A stretch of DNA of 64,000 nt from Anabaenopsis elenkinii CCIBt3563. GTDB lineage: Bacteria > Cyanobacteriota > Cyanobacteriia > Cyanobacteriales > Nostocaceae. Below, piece after piece: positions 28,139 to 37,100 of this stretch (position 1 is the stretch's first letter; each line of letters starts with the position of its first letter). The notes beneath the pieces are model-generated. The model was not told the origin of the DNA, did no database searches, and was given only the letters and a program-made list of their open reading frames with translations. The translations under genes and the position numbers were made by a program. The stretch covers positions 458,691 through 522,690 of the forward strand of contig NZ_CP063311.1 of NCBI RefSeq assembly GCF_015245355.1. The letters are read 5' to 3'.

Positions 28139-29386
28139 ATGCCAGCAATATCTTTTTATGCAGATGAGGCTTCCCACACTAAGAAGTCTGTCGAGAGTTT
28201 GAACACAGAACTGATTATTGATGATGACTTATCAGCGGATGATATCCAAGAGTTACAAGTAGCAGCAACTGACCCTGCTAACTTGGGGGGGAATACTAAC
28301 CGTAGGAGTACAGACCTAGTACGTTTATATCTTCAGGAAATTGGGCGAGTACAGCTTCTAGGGCGGGATCAAGAAGTTTCAGAAGCCCAAAAAGTCCAAC
28401 GCTACTTGCGGATGCGGACTGTACTGGCTCAGGCGGCGCAGCAAGGGGATCAAGTGATTGTGCCATTTCTCAAGTTAATTGAGGTTCAGGAGCGTCTGAC
28501 ATCTGAACTGGGACACCGCCCATCTTTAGAAAGGTGGGCTAGCACTGCGGGGATGAGCCTACCGGATCTCAAGCCCACCTTAGTAAGTGGTAAACGTCGC
28601 TGGGCAGAAATTGCCGAGTTAACAGTAGAAGACCTGGAAAAAATCAAATCCCAAGGACTACAGGCCAAAGAACACATGATCAAGGCCAACTTGCGCTTGG
28701 TAGTCTCCGTGGCCAAAAAGTATCAAAATCGGGGTTTAGAATTATTGGATCTAGTCCAAGAAGGAACTTTAGGCTTAGAAAGAGCTGTAGAGAAATTTGA
28801 CCCCACTAAGGGATATCGCTTTAGTACATACGCCTATTGGTGGATTCGTCAAGGAATTACAAGAGCGATCGCCACTTATAGCCGGACAATTCGCTTACCT
28901 GTTCATATTACAGAAAAGCTGAACAAAATCAAAAAAGCGCAACGGAAAATTTCCCAAGAAAAAGGTCGTACTCCCACCTTGGAAGACCTAGCCATTGAGT
29001 TAGAAATGACACCAAACCAAGTCAGGGAAGTGTTACTCAAGGTACCACGTTCCGTGTCCATGGAAACCAAAGTAGGTAAAGATAAAGACACCGAGTTAGG
29101 GGAATTATTGGAAACCGACGGTGTTACCCCAGAAGAAATGTTAGTGCGAGAATCTTTACAAAGAGACTTGCATACTCTGCTGGGAGATTTAACTAGCCGT
29201 GAACGTGATGTCATACTGATGCGCTTTGGTTTAGCCGATGGTCATCCTTACTCCTTAGCCGAAATTGGGCGCGCTCTGGATTTATCCAGAGAAAGAGTAC
29301 GTCAAATCGAATCCAAAGCCTTGCAAAAGCTGCGCCAACCTAAACGGCGCAACCTGATTCGGGATTATTTGGAATCCTTAAGTTAG
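28139..29386 (+). CDS. sigC: Group 2 RNA polymerase sigma factor, SigC-like
   Basis: A 415-residue sigma-70 family factor. Region 1.2 starts TDLVRLYLQEIGRV, region 2 is IKANLRLVVSVAKKYQNRG ... YRFSTYAYWWIRQGI, region 3 is TEKLNKIKKAQRKIS, and region 4 is TSRERDVILMRFGL ... LSRERVRQIESKALQKL. It has no long acidic region 1.1 of the housekeeping SigA, so group 2. The N-terminal MPAISFYADEA resembles SigC of Anabaena. I chose ATG at 28139; the ATG at 28094 adds 15 unconserved residues. Confidence 0.85.
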   Translation: MPAISFYADEASHTKKSVESLNTELIIDDDLSADDIQELQVAATDPANLGGNTNRRSTDLVRLYLQEIGRVQLLGRDQEVSEAQKVQRYLRMRTVLAQAAQQGDQVIVPFLKLIEVQERLTSELGHRPSLERWASTAGMSLPDLKPTLVSGKRRWAEIAELTVEDLEKIKSQGLQAKEHMIKANLRLVVSVAKKYQNRGLELLDLVQEGTLGLERAVEKFDPTKGYRFSTYAYWWIRQGITRAIATYSRTIRLPVHITEKLNKIKKAQRKISQEKGRTPTLEDLAIELEMTPNQVREVLLKVPRSVSMETKVGKDKDTELGELLETDGVTPEEMLVRESLQRDLHTLLGDLTSRERDVILMRFGLADGHPYSLAEIGRALDLSRERVRQIESKALQKLRQPKRRNLIRDYLESLS

Positions 29387-29490
29387 GGTCAGGGAAAAGC
29401 CGAAATCACTGGTATTAAATATAACAGATAATCCGTGATGTCCGGCTGCTAGATTCCACAACCACACCAATCTAACAGCCGCTTTCTCCG

Positions 29491-29515
29491 ACTCCAGATT
29501 TCCCCGGAGTTTTTT
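29491..29515 (+). terminator. Terminator after sigC
   Basis: Stem ACTCC / GGAGT with a 10-base loop, followed directly by TTTTT, about 105 bases after the sigC stop. Confidence 0.6.
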
Positions 29516-29579
29516 GACTAATTTATAATTTTTAGCAATAAGAAATATTTGTTGCAAATTAATCCCACAATTTGTTATA

Positions 29580-29606
29580 TTCTCAACTAATAAGCTTTGT
29601 TGAGAA
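29580..29606. promoter_or_regulatory. Inverted repeat just upstream of furA
   Basis: Arms TTCTCAAC / GTTGAGAA around an 11-base AT-rich centre, ending 10 bases before the furA ATG. The region just upstream (29536-29556, AATAAGAAATATTTGTTGC) is an AT-rich candidate Fur box for autoregulation, which is known for furA. Assignment is tentative. Confidence 0.4.
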
Positions 29607-29616
29607 AAGAATTCAT

Positions 29617-30072
29617 ATGACTGTTTACACATCTTCTTCACTCAAGGCCGAACTAAATGACAAGGGTTGGCGTTTAACACCGCAACGGGAAACGATTCTA
29701 CACATTTTCCAAGAACTTCCCCAAGGTGAACATCTCAGTGCTGAGGATCTTTATCATCGACTGGAAAGTGAGGGTCAAGGAATCAGCCTTTCAACTGTCT
29801 ATCGAACCTTGAAATTGATGGCACGCATGGGGATCTTGCGGGAACTAGAATTGGGAGAAGGACATAAGCATTACGAAATTAACCAACCCTCTCCCCATCA
29901 TCACCACCATTTAATCTGTGTTAAATGCAACGCGACCATCGAGTTTAAAAACGACTCAATTTTAAAAATAGGTTCAAAAACCGCTCAGAAAGAAGGATTT
30001 CACCTCCTGGACTGTCAAATGACAATTCATGCAGTCTGTCCTAAATGCCAACGGTCTATCACCCCTTTGTAG
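29617..30072 (+). CDS. furA: Ferric uptake regulator FurA
   Basis: A 151-residue Fe(II)-responsive repressor. It has the DNA-binding half LNDKGWRLTPQRETILHIF and GISLSTVYRTLKLMARMGIL, the metal-binding loop HHHHHLICVKC, and a second CPKC pair. The sequence is very close to Anabaena FurA as I remember it. I chose ATG at 29617 (MTVYTSSS), with GAGAAAAGA as ribosome site, over an upstream start at 29572. The peptidoglycan-binding gene converges on it, stops 12 bases apart. Confidence 0.93.
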   Translation: MTVYTSSSLKAELNDKGWRLTPQRETILHIFQELPQGEHLSAEDLYHRLESEGQGISLSTVYRTLKLMARMGILRELELGEGHKHYEINQPSPHHHHHLICVKCNATIEFKNDSILKIGSKTAQKEGFHLLDCQMTIHAVCPKCQRSITPL

Positions 30073-30084
30073 GCAGCATATCAA

Positions 30085-31299
30085 CTAAAAGTGTCGGCTA
30101 GTAATATCAGCTAGACTGATGCCATAAAATCTTTGCGCTTGCTGAATAGCCCGTTGAGTCTCATCCCCCATAATCCCGTTAAGCTGGCCTCGATAGAAAC
30201 CCTGTTCTTGTAGTCGCCTTTGAATCTCTAACACACTGAAATTACCCGGCTTACCAGTGTTAATCAAGCTATATAACTTAGCTCTGGTAGTTGGTCCAGC
30301 AATTCCACTGACGGCTAGGTAATTATCGCCTTGAAACCTGCGGACAGCATCAACAGTACTCGGACCAAAATACCCTGTGGGTGCTCCATTGAGATATCCC
30401 GCTGCGATCAAATGTTGTTGCAGCACTCTCACAGCTTCACCGCGATGACCCATTCTCAGGTTGTCTGAATTAGCCGTCTGTCTGGGAGGGTTTGCTACTC
30501 CTCCACCAACGCCCACAGGTGGCAATTTTCTTAGTGTGGCTGGGCCAACAATGCCATCAGCATCTAATTTAGAAGCTCTTTGGAATTGTTTGACAGCTTC
30601 TTCCGTCACCGGACCAAAGACCCCCGTGGCGTTACCAGAATAGAAACCTGCAACTCGCAGCTTTTCCTGTAGAACCCTGACATCTTCGCCCTGGTCACCT
30701 CTTTGCAACAATTGGGGATGAGCGCGTTGAGTGGAAGTTTTCGCAGTAGTCACTGTTGGGGTCTTGGGTGTGGAAGTTCCCGCTTTGTCAAATGGTGTAC
30801 TAGCACTAGTCAGACCTGGAAGAACTTCCGCATTATTACCGTTGATCGTAGGAACTACTACGCCAGAAACACTGGCTGTGGAAGCTGACTGACTCACTGG
30901 TTGTGTGAGCAATTGCTCTAATTTTTGCCGTGTCTGTACTCCCACAATCCCATTAACTACTAAACCCTGAGCTGCTTGAAAACGCCGTACAGCATCTTCT
31001 GTGGAAAAATCATATACTTGTGTGATCTGCTCTCGATAAAAGCCTGCTTGTTGTAATTGTCCTTGCAGGCTGGCTACCGAAGGACCTTGATCACCTCGTT
31101 GGAGCGCGAAAGCACTGCTGATAGAACTCAGAATAGATACAGCAACGAATAGGGGTAACAAGTGCTTCCAGGCTCCACCAGAAAAACTTTTCCAGTCTGG
31201 GGCGGGTGCTTTGAGCAATAAGACCCTCAAGGATACTAATTCACTAGATGTACTGTTTTCGTGGGCATCAGCTAAATATAAATATGCAAGATTGTCCAT
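30085..31299 (-). CDS. Peptidoglycan-binding repeat protein (furA antisense neighbour)
   Basis: A 404-residue exported protein. A hydrophobic segment near residues 48-65 (LLPLFVAVSILSSISSAFA) follows a 45-residue cytoplasmic lead. After it come four PG_binding_1 repeats, each with a RGDQG/MGHRG-like start and a D/N-GIVG-x-T end, plus a Thr/Ser-rich linker. It probably binds cell wall. Gene order matches alr1690 beside furA in Anabaena, where read-through of this gene makes an antisense RNA to furA. The gene ends 12 bases from the furA stop, with no terminator between. Confidence 0.85.
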   Translation of the reverse strand: MDNLAYLYLADAHENSTSSELVSLRVLLLKAPAPDWKSFSGGAWKHLLPLFVAVSILSSISSAFALQRGDQGPSVASLQGQLQQAGFYREQITQVYDFSTEDAVRRFQAAQGLVVNGIVGVQTRQKLEQLLTQPVSQSASTASVSGVVVPTINGNNAEVLPGLTSASTPFDKAGTSTPKTPTVTTAKTSTQRAHPQLLQRGDQGEDVRVLQEKLRVAGFYSGNATGVFGPVTEEAVKQFQRASKLDADGIVGPATLRKLPPVGVGGGVANPPRQTANSDNLRMGHRGEAVRVLQQHLIAAGYLNGAPTGYFGPSTVDAVRRFQGDNYLAVSGIAGPTTRAKLYSLINTGKPGNFSVLEIQRRLQEQGFYRGQLNGIMGDETQRAIQQAQRFYGISLADITSRHF

Positions 31300-31314
31300 C
31301 TCATGTCTCCCGAT

Positions 31315-34300
31315 TTATTGTTCTTCGATAGTGGCTTCAGCTTGATGTACGAGATTGCGCAAGTGATCTAATGTCTTGCTGTTTACATCCTGCCATAAAC
31401 CGCGCTGGTGTGCTTCTAATAATTTCTCGGCAATATCACGCATTGCCCAAGGATTTTTATCTTGGATAAAATTACAGACTAGCGGATCTAGTAAATAGGC
31501 TTGTGTAATACCCTCATACATATGGTCTTCCACACATTGGGCTGTGGCATCATAGGCAAATAAATAATCTACCGTCGCCGCCATTTCAAACGCACCTTTG
31601 TAACCATGGCGCATCATTCCTGAAATCCATTTGGGGTTAACTACACGGGAACGATACACCCGGGCAATTTCCGCTCTCAGGGTGCGCACTCTGGGTTGAG
31701 CCGGATGGGAATTGTCACCAAAATAAGTTTGCGGGTTGTTTCCTTGTAGCGATCGCACGGCTGCTGTTAAACCCCCTTGAAATTGGTAATAATCGTCAGA
31801 GTCGAGTAAGTCGTGTTCCCGGTTATCTTGGTTGTGTAAAACAATTTGCATTTTTTGCAGGCGTTGCTCAAAGGCTTGTGCTGCACAAATGCCGAGCAAT
31901 TCCCCTTGAGTATCGGGGGAACTACCACTAGTGTAAGCGTAGCAACTCCAGTTAATATAAGCACGAGCTAAATCTTGATCATCAGTCCAGTTTTGTGAGG
32001 ACATCAGCCCTTGGAGACCTGCACCATAAGCACCAGGTTGAGAACCAAACACCCGGTATTGCGATCGCACTCTCGCTGATTCCACAGTTAACCCTTGTTC
32101 CATCCACCACTGAGTATCTTGTTCGACTTGTGCCGCCAGGGGGTTAAACTCCGGCGGTTCATTGAGGGCGGCCACCGCGTTCACAGCAGCACCGAATAAG
32201 TCAATTAAATTGGGGAAAGCATCCCGGAAAAATCCCGAAATTCTCAAGGTGACATCCACACGGGGACGACCCAAAATGCTCAAAGGTAAAATTTCAAAAT
32301 CCACCACACGCCGCGCCGCACCGTCCCAAACAGGACGCACACCCAGTAAAGCTAAAGCTTCGGCGATATCATCACCCCCGGTGCGCATAGTTGCAGTACC
32401 CCACAAAGATAAACCCAAGGTTTGGGGATATTCGCCGTTTTCTTGGGTGTAGCATTCAATGACATTTTCTGCGGCTTTTCTCCCCACATCCCAGGCGGTT
32501 TCTGTGGGAATGGCGCGAATATCCACAGAATAAAAGTTTCTCCCGGTGGGTAAAACCTCTGGCCGTCCCCGTGTGGGTGCGCCTGAGGGTGCGCTGGGGA
32601 TATACTCACCATTGAGTCCCCGTAGTAAGTTGGTAATTTCGCCGTGGGTTTGTTGTAAGGCGGGGATTAGTTGGGTTTGAATCCAGTTAAGAGGGGGGGA
32701 TGAGACGGGGGAACCATTCAGGAGTTCTTCTACTAATTGGGCGGCGTGTATTTCCAGAATCTCTACAGCATCGCCGACGGTGCGACAGGTTTGTGGGGTG
32801 ATGCTGGCTAAAATTTGCTGATCAAGTTCTGATAGGGGAGTGTGAAAATCTCCAGTTAGGGGGTCAAAGTCTAGTCCCCATTCTGTGGCTAGGTGACGGG
32901 TGATACCTATGGAGTAGGGGTTAGGGATGCGGGCGATCGCGACTATTAAATCTCGTAGTTGTCGCCCTTGGGGACATTGGCCAAAAATATGTAACCCATC
33001 GCGGATTTGTGCTTCTTTGAGTTCACACAGATAACCACCAATAAAGTTTAAAATTACCGATTCAAATTTTAAAATATCCCTTTGATCAGCAATGCCTAAT
33101 TCTTGGTGGAGATTTTCTTGAATCACTAATTCACATATGCGATCGCGAATTGACGGTAAACGTCCCGGATCTAAACTTTCCGCCTCATAGTATTCATCTA
33201 CCAAATTTTCTAACTGTTGCAGTGCTCCATAAAGTTCCGCCCTAGTCATGGGGGGAGTGAGGTGGTCTAAAATTACCGCTTGGGCCCGTCGTTTAGCTTG
33301 AGAACCCTCACCGGGGTCATTGACAATAAAGGGGTAAAAATGGGGAACTGGGCCAAAAGCCACTTCCGGATAACAATGACTGGATAAGGCCACACTTTTA
33401 CCGGGTAACCATTCTAAGTTCCCATGTTTGCCCACATGAACCACCGCATCAGCTTGGAAAATTTCCCGCACCCAATAATAAAAGGCTAAATAACCATGAG
33501 TTGGTACTAGGTCTGGTGCATGATAGTTTAAACTGGGGTCAATGTCATAACCCCGCGGGGGTTGAATCCCTACAAATATGTTACCCAGTTGGATTCCTGA
33601 AATGGGGAAATCATCAGCACATCCCCATCTTTGGGTGATTTCTTGCTGTACAGTTATGGGTAAAGTGGCAAAATATTTTTGATAGTCTTCACGGTCTACA
33701 CTTTGGAGGACAGGGCGAAAATCTCTACCTTCCGGGTCATTTGTGACTCCACTAGTTAGGCTGTCGATTAATTCATCTCCATTTCTGGGGGCATTCTCTA
33801 CCACATAACCGGCATTTTGTAAAGCCTTAATTATTTCTATGCAACTGGCGGGGGTGTCCAGTCCCACCCCATTAGCTAATCTGCCGTTGCGATTGGGGTA
33901 ATTTGCCAAAATCAGGGCAATGCGGCGCTTGTGCGGTGCCTGGGAGCGGAGGTTTACCCAGTTGGCTGCTAGTTGAGCCACAAATTCAATGCGATCGCTG
34001 ACTGGCTCATAAACCATCACATCTGTTTCTAAGTCAGGGTGGCGCTTTTGGATAGTTTTAAAAGATACAGCCCGAGTAATGATCCGCCCATCTACCTCTG
34101 GGAGAGCGACATTCATGGCCATATCCCGGGGGGAAAGTCCTTGTAATTGTGATTCCCACTGCTCCACACCACCACCACTGAGGATAACTTGTAAGACTGG
34201 CACATTCAAGTTTTGCCAAAAATCCAGCTGGGGTGCTTCTGCTTCCAAGCGGGCTAGGGAAAAACTGGTAGTATTTAGCAGTACCCCCAGTTCCCTACCT

Positions 34301-35046
34301 TGACCACTGAATAACTCCCTTAATTCTGCTTGAACATCAGGATCACGCAATGAGGAAACAAACACCGGGACAGGTTGTAAATTACGTTGCGCTAGGGCTG
34401 TACACAAGGCATCAATTACTTTAGTATTACCAGATAAATAATGAGCGCGGTAGAACAGAATGCCTACTTTGGCTATTGCTGATTCCCTAGTCTCCATTCC
34501 CCAGTTATACAAGCCGACACGGGGGACTGCTAGGGGTGGTGAGGGTTGGAAGGAAGTATGAAGACAGGTATCACAGATAAACTCAAAAGCGTTAACAATA
34601 TTTTCCACTCCCCCCTCCCGAAAATACTGTAATACTTGATTAACAGCAGTTAAAGGTAAATTAGATTGGGAAATTAATTCTGGGTCTAGACCATCATCAC
34701 CAGGTATTACAATAAGAGTTGTACCTTGACGTTTGACAATATCTTGCACTACTTCTAAACCATAGGCCCAATAGGAACGTCCTCCTAACAAACGTAAAAT
34801 AATCACTTGGGCAAATTCTAAAACTTCCTCTGCATAGGAATCTATACTGATTTCTTGCTGTAACTGCAACAGGCTAGCAACCCTGATGGCTGGGAAGTTT
34901 GGTGGTAATTGAGTTACCGCTGCTGCTAGGGTTTGAATGTCAGTATCAGCGGCAGTAATAAATACCAAAGGAGCGGGAGATTGTTCAATCAAAACTAACC
35001 CTTCTGACTGATTCCATCCCCCCGGTGTGGCGCTGATACGATGCAT
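31315..35046 (-). CDS. cobN: Cobaltochelatase subunit CobN
   Basis: A 1243-residue chelatase large subunit that binds the corrin or tetrapyrrole and inserts cobalt with ATPase partners. It has LLGGRSYWAYGLEVVQ, LANYPNRNGRLANGVGLDTPAS, DAVVHVGKHGNLEWLPGKSVALS and GWDGAARRVVDFE-type ends characteristic of CobN. Length distinguishes it from ChlH (usually about 1330) only weakly; the sequence fits CobN better. ATG at 35046. No cobalamin riboswitch was seen upstream. The peptidoglycan-binding gene follows 15 bases downstream. Confidence 0.92.
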   Translation of the reverse strand: MHRISATPGGWNQSEGLVLIEQSPAPLVFITAADTDIQTLAAAVTQLPPNFPAIRVASLLQLQQEISIDSYAEEVLEFAQVIILRLLGGRSYWAYGLEVVQDIVKRQGTTLIVIPGDDGLDPELISQSNLPLTAVNQVLQYFREGGVENIVNAFEFICDTCLHTSFQPSPPLAVPRVGLYNWGMETRESAIAKVGILFYRAHYLSGNTKVIDALCTALAQRNLQPVPVFVSSLRDPDVQAELRELFSGQGRELGVLLNTTSFSLARLEAEAPQLDFWQNLNVPVLQVILSGGGVEQWESQLQGLSPRDMAMNVALPEVDGRIITRAVSFKTIQKRHPDLETDVMVYEPVSDRIEFVAQLAANWVNLRSQAPHKRRIALILANYPNRNGRLANGVGLDTPASCIEIIKALQNAGYVVENAPRNGDELIDSLTSGVTNDPEGRDFRPVLQSVDREDYQKYFATLPITVQQEITQRWGCADDFPISGIQLGNIFVGIQPPRGYDIDPSLNYHAPDLVPTHGYLAFYYWVREIFQADAVVHVGKHGNLEWLPGKSVALSSHCYPEVAFGPVPHFYPFIVNDPGEGSQAKRRAQAVILDHLTPPMTRAELYGALQQLENLVDEYYEAESLDPGRLPSIRDRICELVIQENLHQELGIADQRDILKFESVILNFIGGYLCELKEAQIRDGLHIFGQCPQGRQLRDLIVAIARIPNPYSIGITRHLATEWGLDFDPLTGDFHTPLSELDQQILASITPQTCRTVGDAVEILEIHAAQLVEELLNGSPVSSPPLNWIQTQLIPALQQTHGEITNLLRGLNGEYIPSAPSGAPTRGRPEVLPTGRNFYSVDIRAIPTETAWDVGRKAAENVIECYTQENGEYPQTLGLSLWGTATMRTGGDDIAEALALLGVRPVWDGAARRVVDFEILPLSILGRPRVDVTLRISGFFRDAFPNLIDLFGAAVNAVAALNEPPEFNPLAAQVEQDTQWWMEQGLTVESARVRSQYRVFGSQPGAYGAGLQGLMSSQNWTDDQDLARAYINWSCYAYTSGSSPDTQGELLGICAAQAFEQRLQKMQIVLHNQDNREHDLLDSDDYYQFQGGLTAAVRSLQGNNPQTYFGDNSHPAQPRVRTLRAEIARVYRSRVVNPKWISGMMRHGYKGAFEMAATVDYLFAYDATAQCVEDHMYEGITQAYLLDPLVCNFIQDKNPWAMRDIAEKLLEAHQRGLWQDVNSKTLDHLRNLVHQAEATIEEQ

Positions 35047-35182
35047 AATTTTCTATTACTCCCTTAAACTGTTGAATATAACACTGTTTTTGTGGTGTCC
35101 ATTACCCCCGTTAAATAGTATTAATCAACTCTCAAAGAGATTTTCCTCTGTTCCCCGTGCCAATTCTTACCAGACCCTAAAA

Positions 35183-37078
35183 ATGCTTAGTTCTCCTGAT
35201 TTGAGTTTTTGTCGAAACTTACCCTTAGTTGTATTTAATCAGCTTGGGGAATTGTTACAGCAGATGGCTCAAGTCATCGGAACTGCTGCACGGGTAGTAA
35301 CTGATGCAATCTTGGTGACAATTTCTACGCCGGGAGAGTGGCAAAATCGGAGATTTACCGTGGTAGTATCCGATAAATTTAGCGTCCTTTTAGTAGGGAA
35401 TTTGACTGCTTATCAGCCTGATAACTACACAGTATATAATACTAGTCTGACATTTAATTCCCAGGCGATCGCTTTATTTGTCTCCCAAGTAGGGGAATTA
35501 TTTGATGGAGATTCCCGCACACACCAAAATCTGGAACGCTATCGAGAGCTAGTTAAACCTAATGATGCTCAGATCCAAACCCAATTTACACTATTATTAT
35601 TAGAGTATCTGTGTGTACAACCATCTGAAAAAAATACACAAAGTCTCTGCGCCAACTCCCCAGATGTTAATGCTTGTCAGCCTGTAGAAGAGGCTTTAAG
35701 AAAACAAATTGCCCAAGAGCGACTGTTAAATCAGGTCACCACCCAGATTCGCAAAAGCCTAGACTTACCTGTAATCATGGCGACCGCCATTAGTATGGTA
35801 CGGGAGTTTTTAGAACTAGATAGATTAGTAATCTATAAATTTCAGAGTGGTAGAGTCAAGGGTGACAATTTGAATCAGGTAGACCTAGAGGAGGTAACAG
35901 GGGGTTGTATTGTCTATGAACAGCGGGCAGAAAGAGCTATTTCATCAGTATTATATTATCGGGAAGATGACTGCTGGCTAGAAAACTCCACCTGTTTGGA
36001 AAAGTATCGCCAGGGGTTTACCTTGGTGGTTGATGATGTGGAACAAACTTATGTCCTAGAAGAATGTTTATTGAACTTGCTACGAAAATGCCAAGTTAGG
36101 GCTAAGTTAGTAGCACCAATCATATTTGAACAGAATCTCTGGGGTCTACTAATCGCCCATCAATGTCACACCCCACGGGAGTGGAGCGAAAGTGATAAAA
36201 ATTTACTCACTTCCATAGCCGAACAACTAGCCATTGCGATTCATCAAGCTGAGTTAATGCAATCTTTGCAAACAGCGGCCCACATTCTCACCCTAGAAAA
36301 ACAAAGTTTAGAACAACGGGTAATTGAGCGGACAACGGCTTTACGGGAAGCTTTAATGGCTGCGGAAGCTGCTAGTCGCCTCAGAAGCGAATTCCTAGCT
36401 ACCATCAGCCATGAATTACTCACGCCTTTAACTTATGTGATTGGGATGTCTTCTACTTTGTTACGTTGGCCTCTAGGAGAACTGAGTCAACGCCAACGAG
36501 ATTACCTGCAAACCATCCATGATAGTGGAGAACATTTATTAGAGCTGATTAATGACATCCTGGATATATCGCAAATTGAAGCCGGTAAAACTGTCTTAAA
36601 TATAACAGAGTTTTCTTTAACCCATACAGCGCAAACATCCCTAGAGTCATTATCAGAAAAGGCTCATAGCAAACAAGTTAGTTTACAGCTAGATTTACAA
36701 ATCGATCCCCAACGGAATATCTTTACTGCTGATGTTAAACGAGTAGAACAAATTCTCTGGAATTTATTAACCAATGCCATTAAGTTTACCCCCGGGGGTG
36801 GTAATGTCATCTTGCGGGTCTGGGTAGAAGATCATACTGCTGTTTTTCAAATTGAAGACACCGGAATTGGTATTCCCGAAGAACAATTACCGGTGATGTT
36901 TGAGAAATTTCAACAACTAGATACACCCTATCGCCGGCGCTACGAAGGTACTGGGTTGGGTTTGGCTCTGACTAAACAACTTGTAGAACTCCATCGCGGC
37001 CGAATTGAAGTAGAATCTACTGTAGGTGTTGGTTCAATTTTCACAGTATGGATACCAGCCCAGCAACAACGCAATTAA
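35183..37078 (+). CDS. Sensor histidine kinase with cyanobacteriochrome-like GAF domain
   Basis: A 631-residue kinase. Residues about 1-150 form an unassigned N-terminal sensory region (possibly DICT-like). Then a GAF domain at about 185-355, a coiled linker, HisKA with FLATISHELLTP, and HATPase with NAIKFTPGG, DTGIGIPEEQ and GTGLGLALTK. The GAF resembles TePixJ-type cyanobacteriochromes: EDDCW (Cys264) at the DXCF position and EECLLN (Cys295) at the chromophore Cys, followed by QVRAKLVAPI and LWGLLIAHQC. The usual His after the second Cys is Leu. I chose ATG 35183; the frame is open back to 35027, but that would overlap cobN. Confidence 0.85.
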   Translation: MLSSPDLSFCRNLPLVVFNQLGELLQQMAQVIGTAARVVTDAILVTISTPGEWQNRRFTVVVSDKFSVLLVGNLTAYQPDNYTVYNTSLTFNSQAIALFVSQVGELFDGDSRTHQNLERYRELVKPNDAQIQTQFTLLLLEYLCVQPSEKNTQSLCANSPDVNACQPVEEALRKQIAQERLLNQVTTQIRKSLDLPVIMATAISMVREFLELDRLVIYKFQSGRVKGDNLNQVDLEEVTGGCIVYEQRAERAISSVLYYREDDCWLENSTCLEKYRQGFTLVVDDVEQTYVLEECLLNLLRKCQVRAKLVAPIIFEQNLWGLLIAHQCHTPREWSESDKNLLTSIAEQLAIAIHQAELMQSLQTAAHILTLEKQSLEQRVIERTTALREALMAAEAASRLRSEFLATISHELLTPLTYVIGMSSTLLRWPLGELSQRQRDYLQTIHDSGEHLLELINDILDISQIEAGKTVLNITEFSLTHTAQTSLESLSEKAHSKQVSLQLDLQIDPQRNIFTADVKRVEQILWNLLTNAIKFTPGGGNVILRVWVEDHTAVFQIEDTGIGIPEEQLPVMFEKFQQLDTPYRRRYEGTGLGLALTKQLVELHRGRIEVESTVGVGSIFTVWIPAQQQRN

Positions 37079-37100
37079 TCGGGACTGGGGGAAGAAAAAG

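Noticed and set aside
35047..35182. Possible cobalamin riboswitch or longer kinase start near cobN
   Set aside because: No GCCACTG-type B12 core; the extra 52 codons are unconserved and would overlap cobN.
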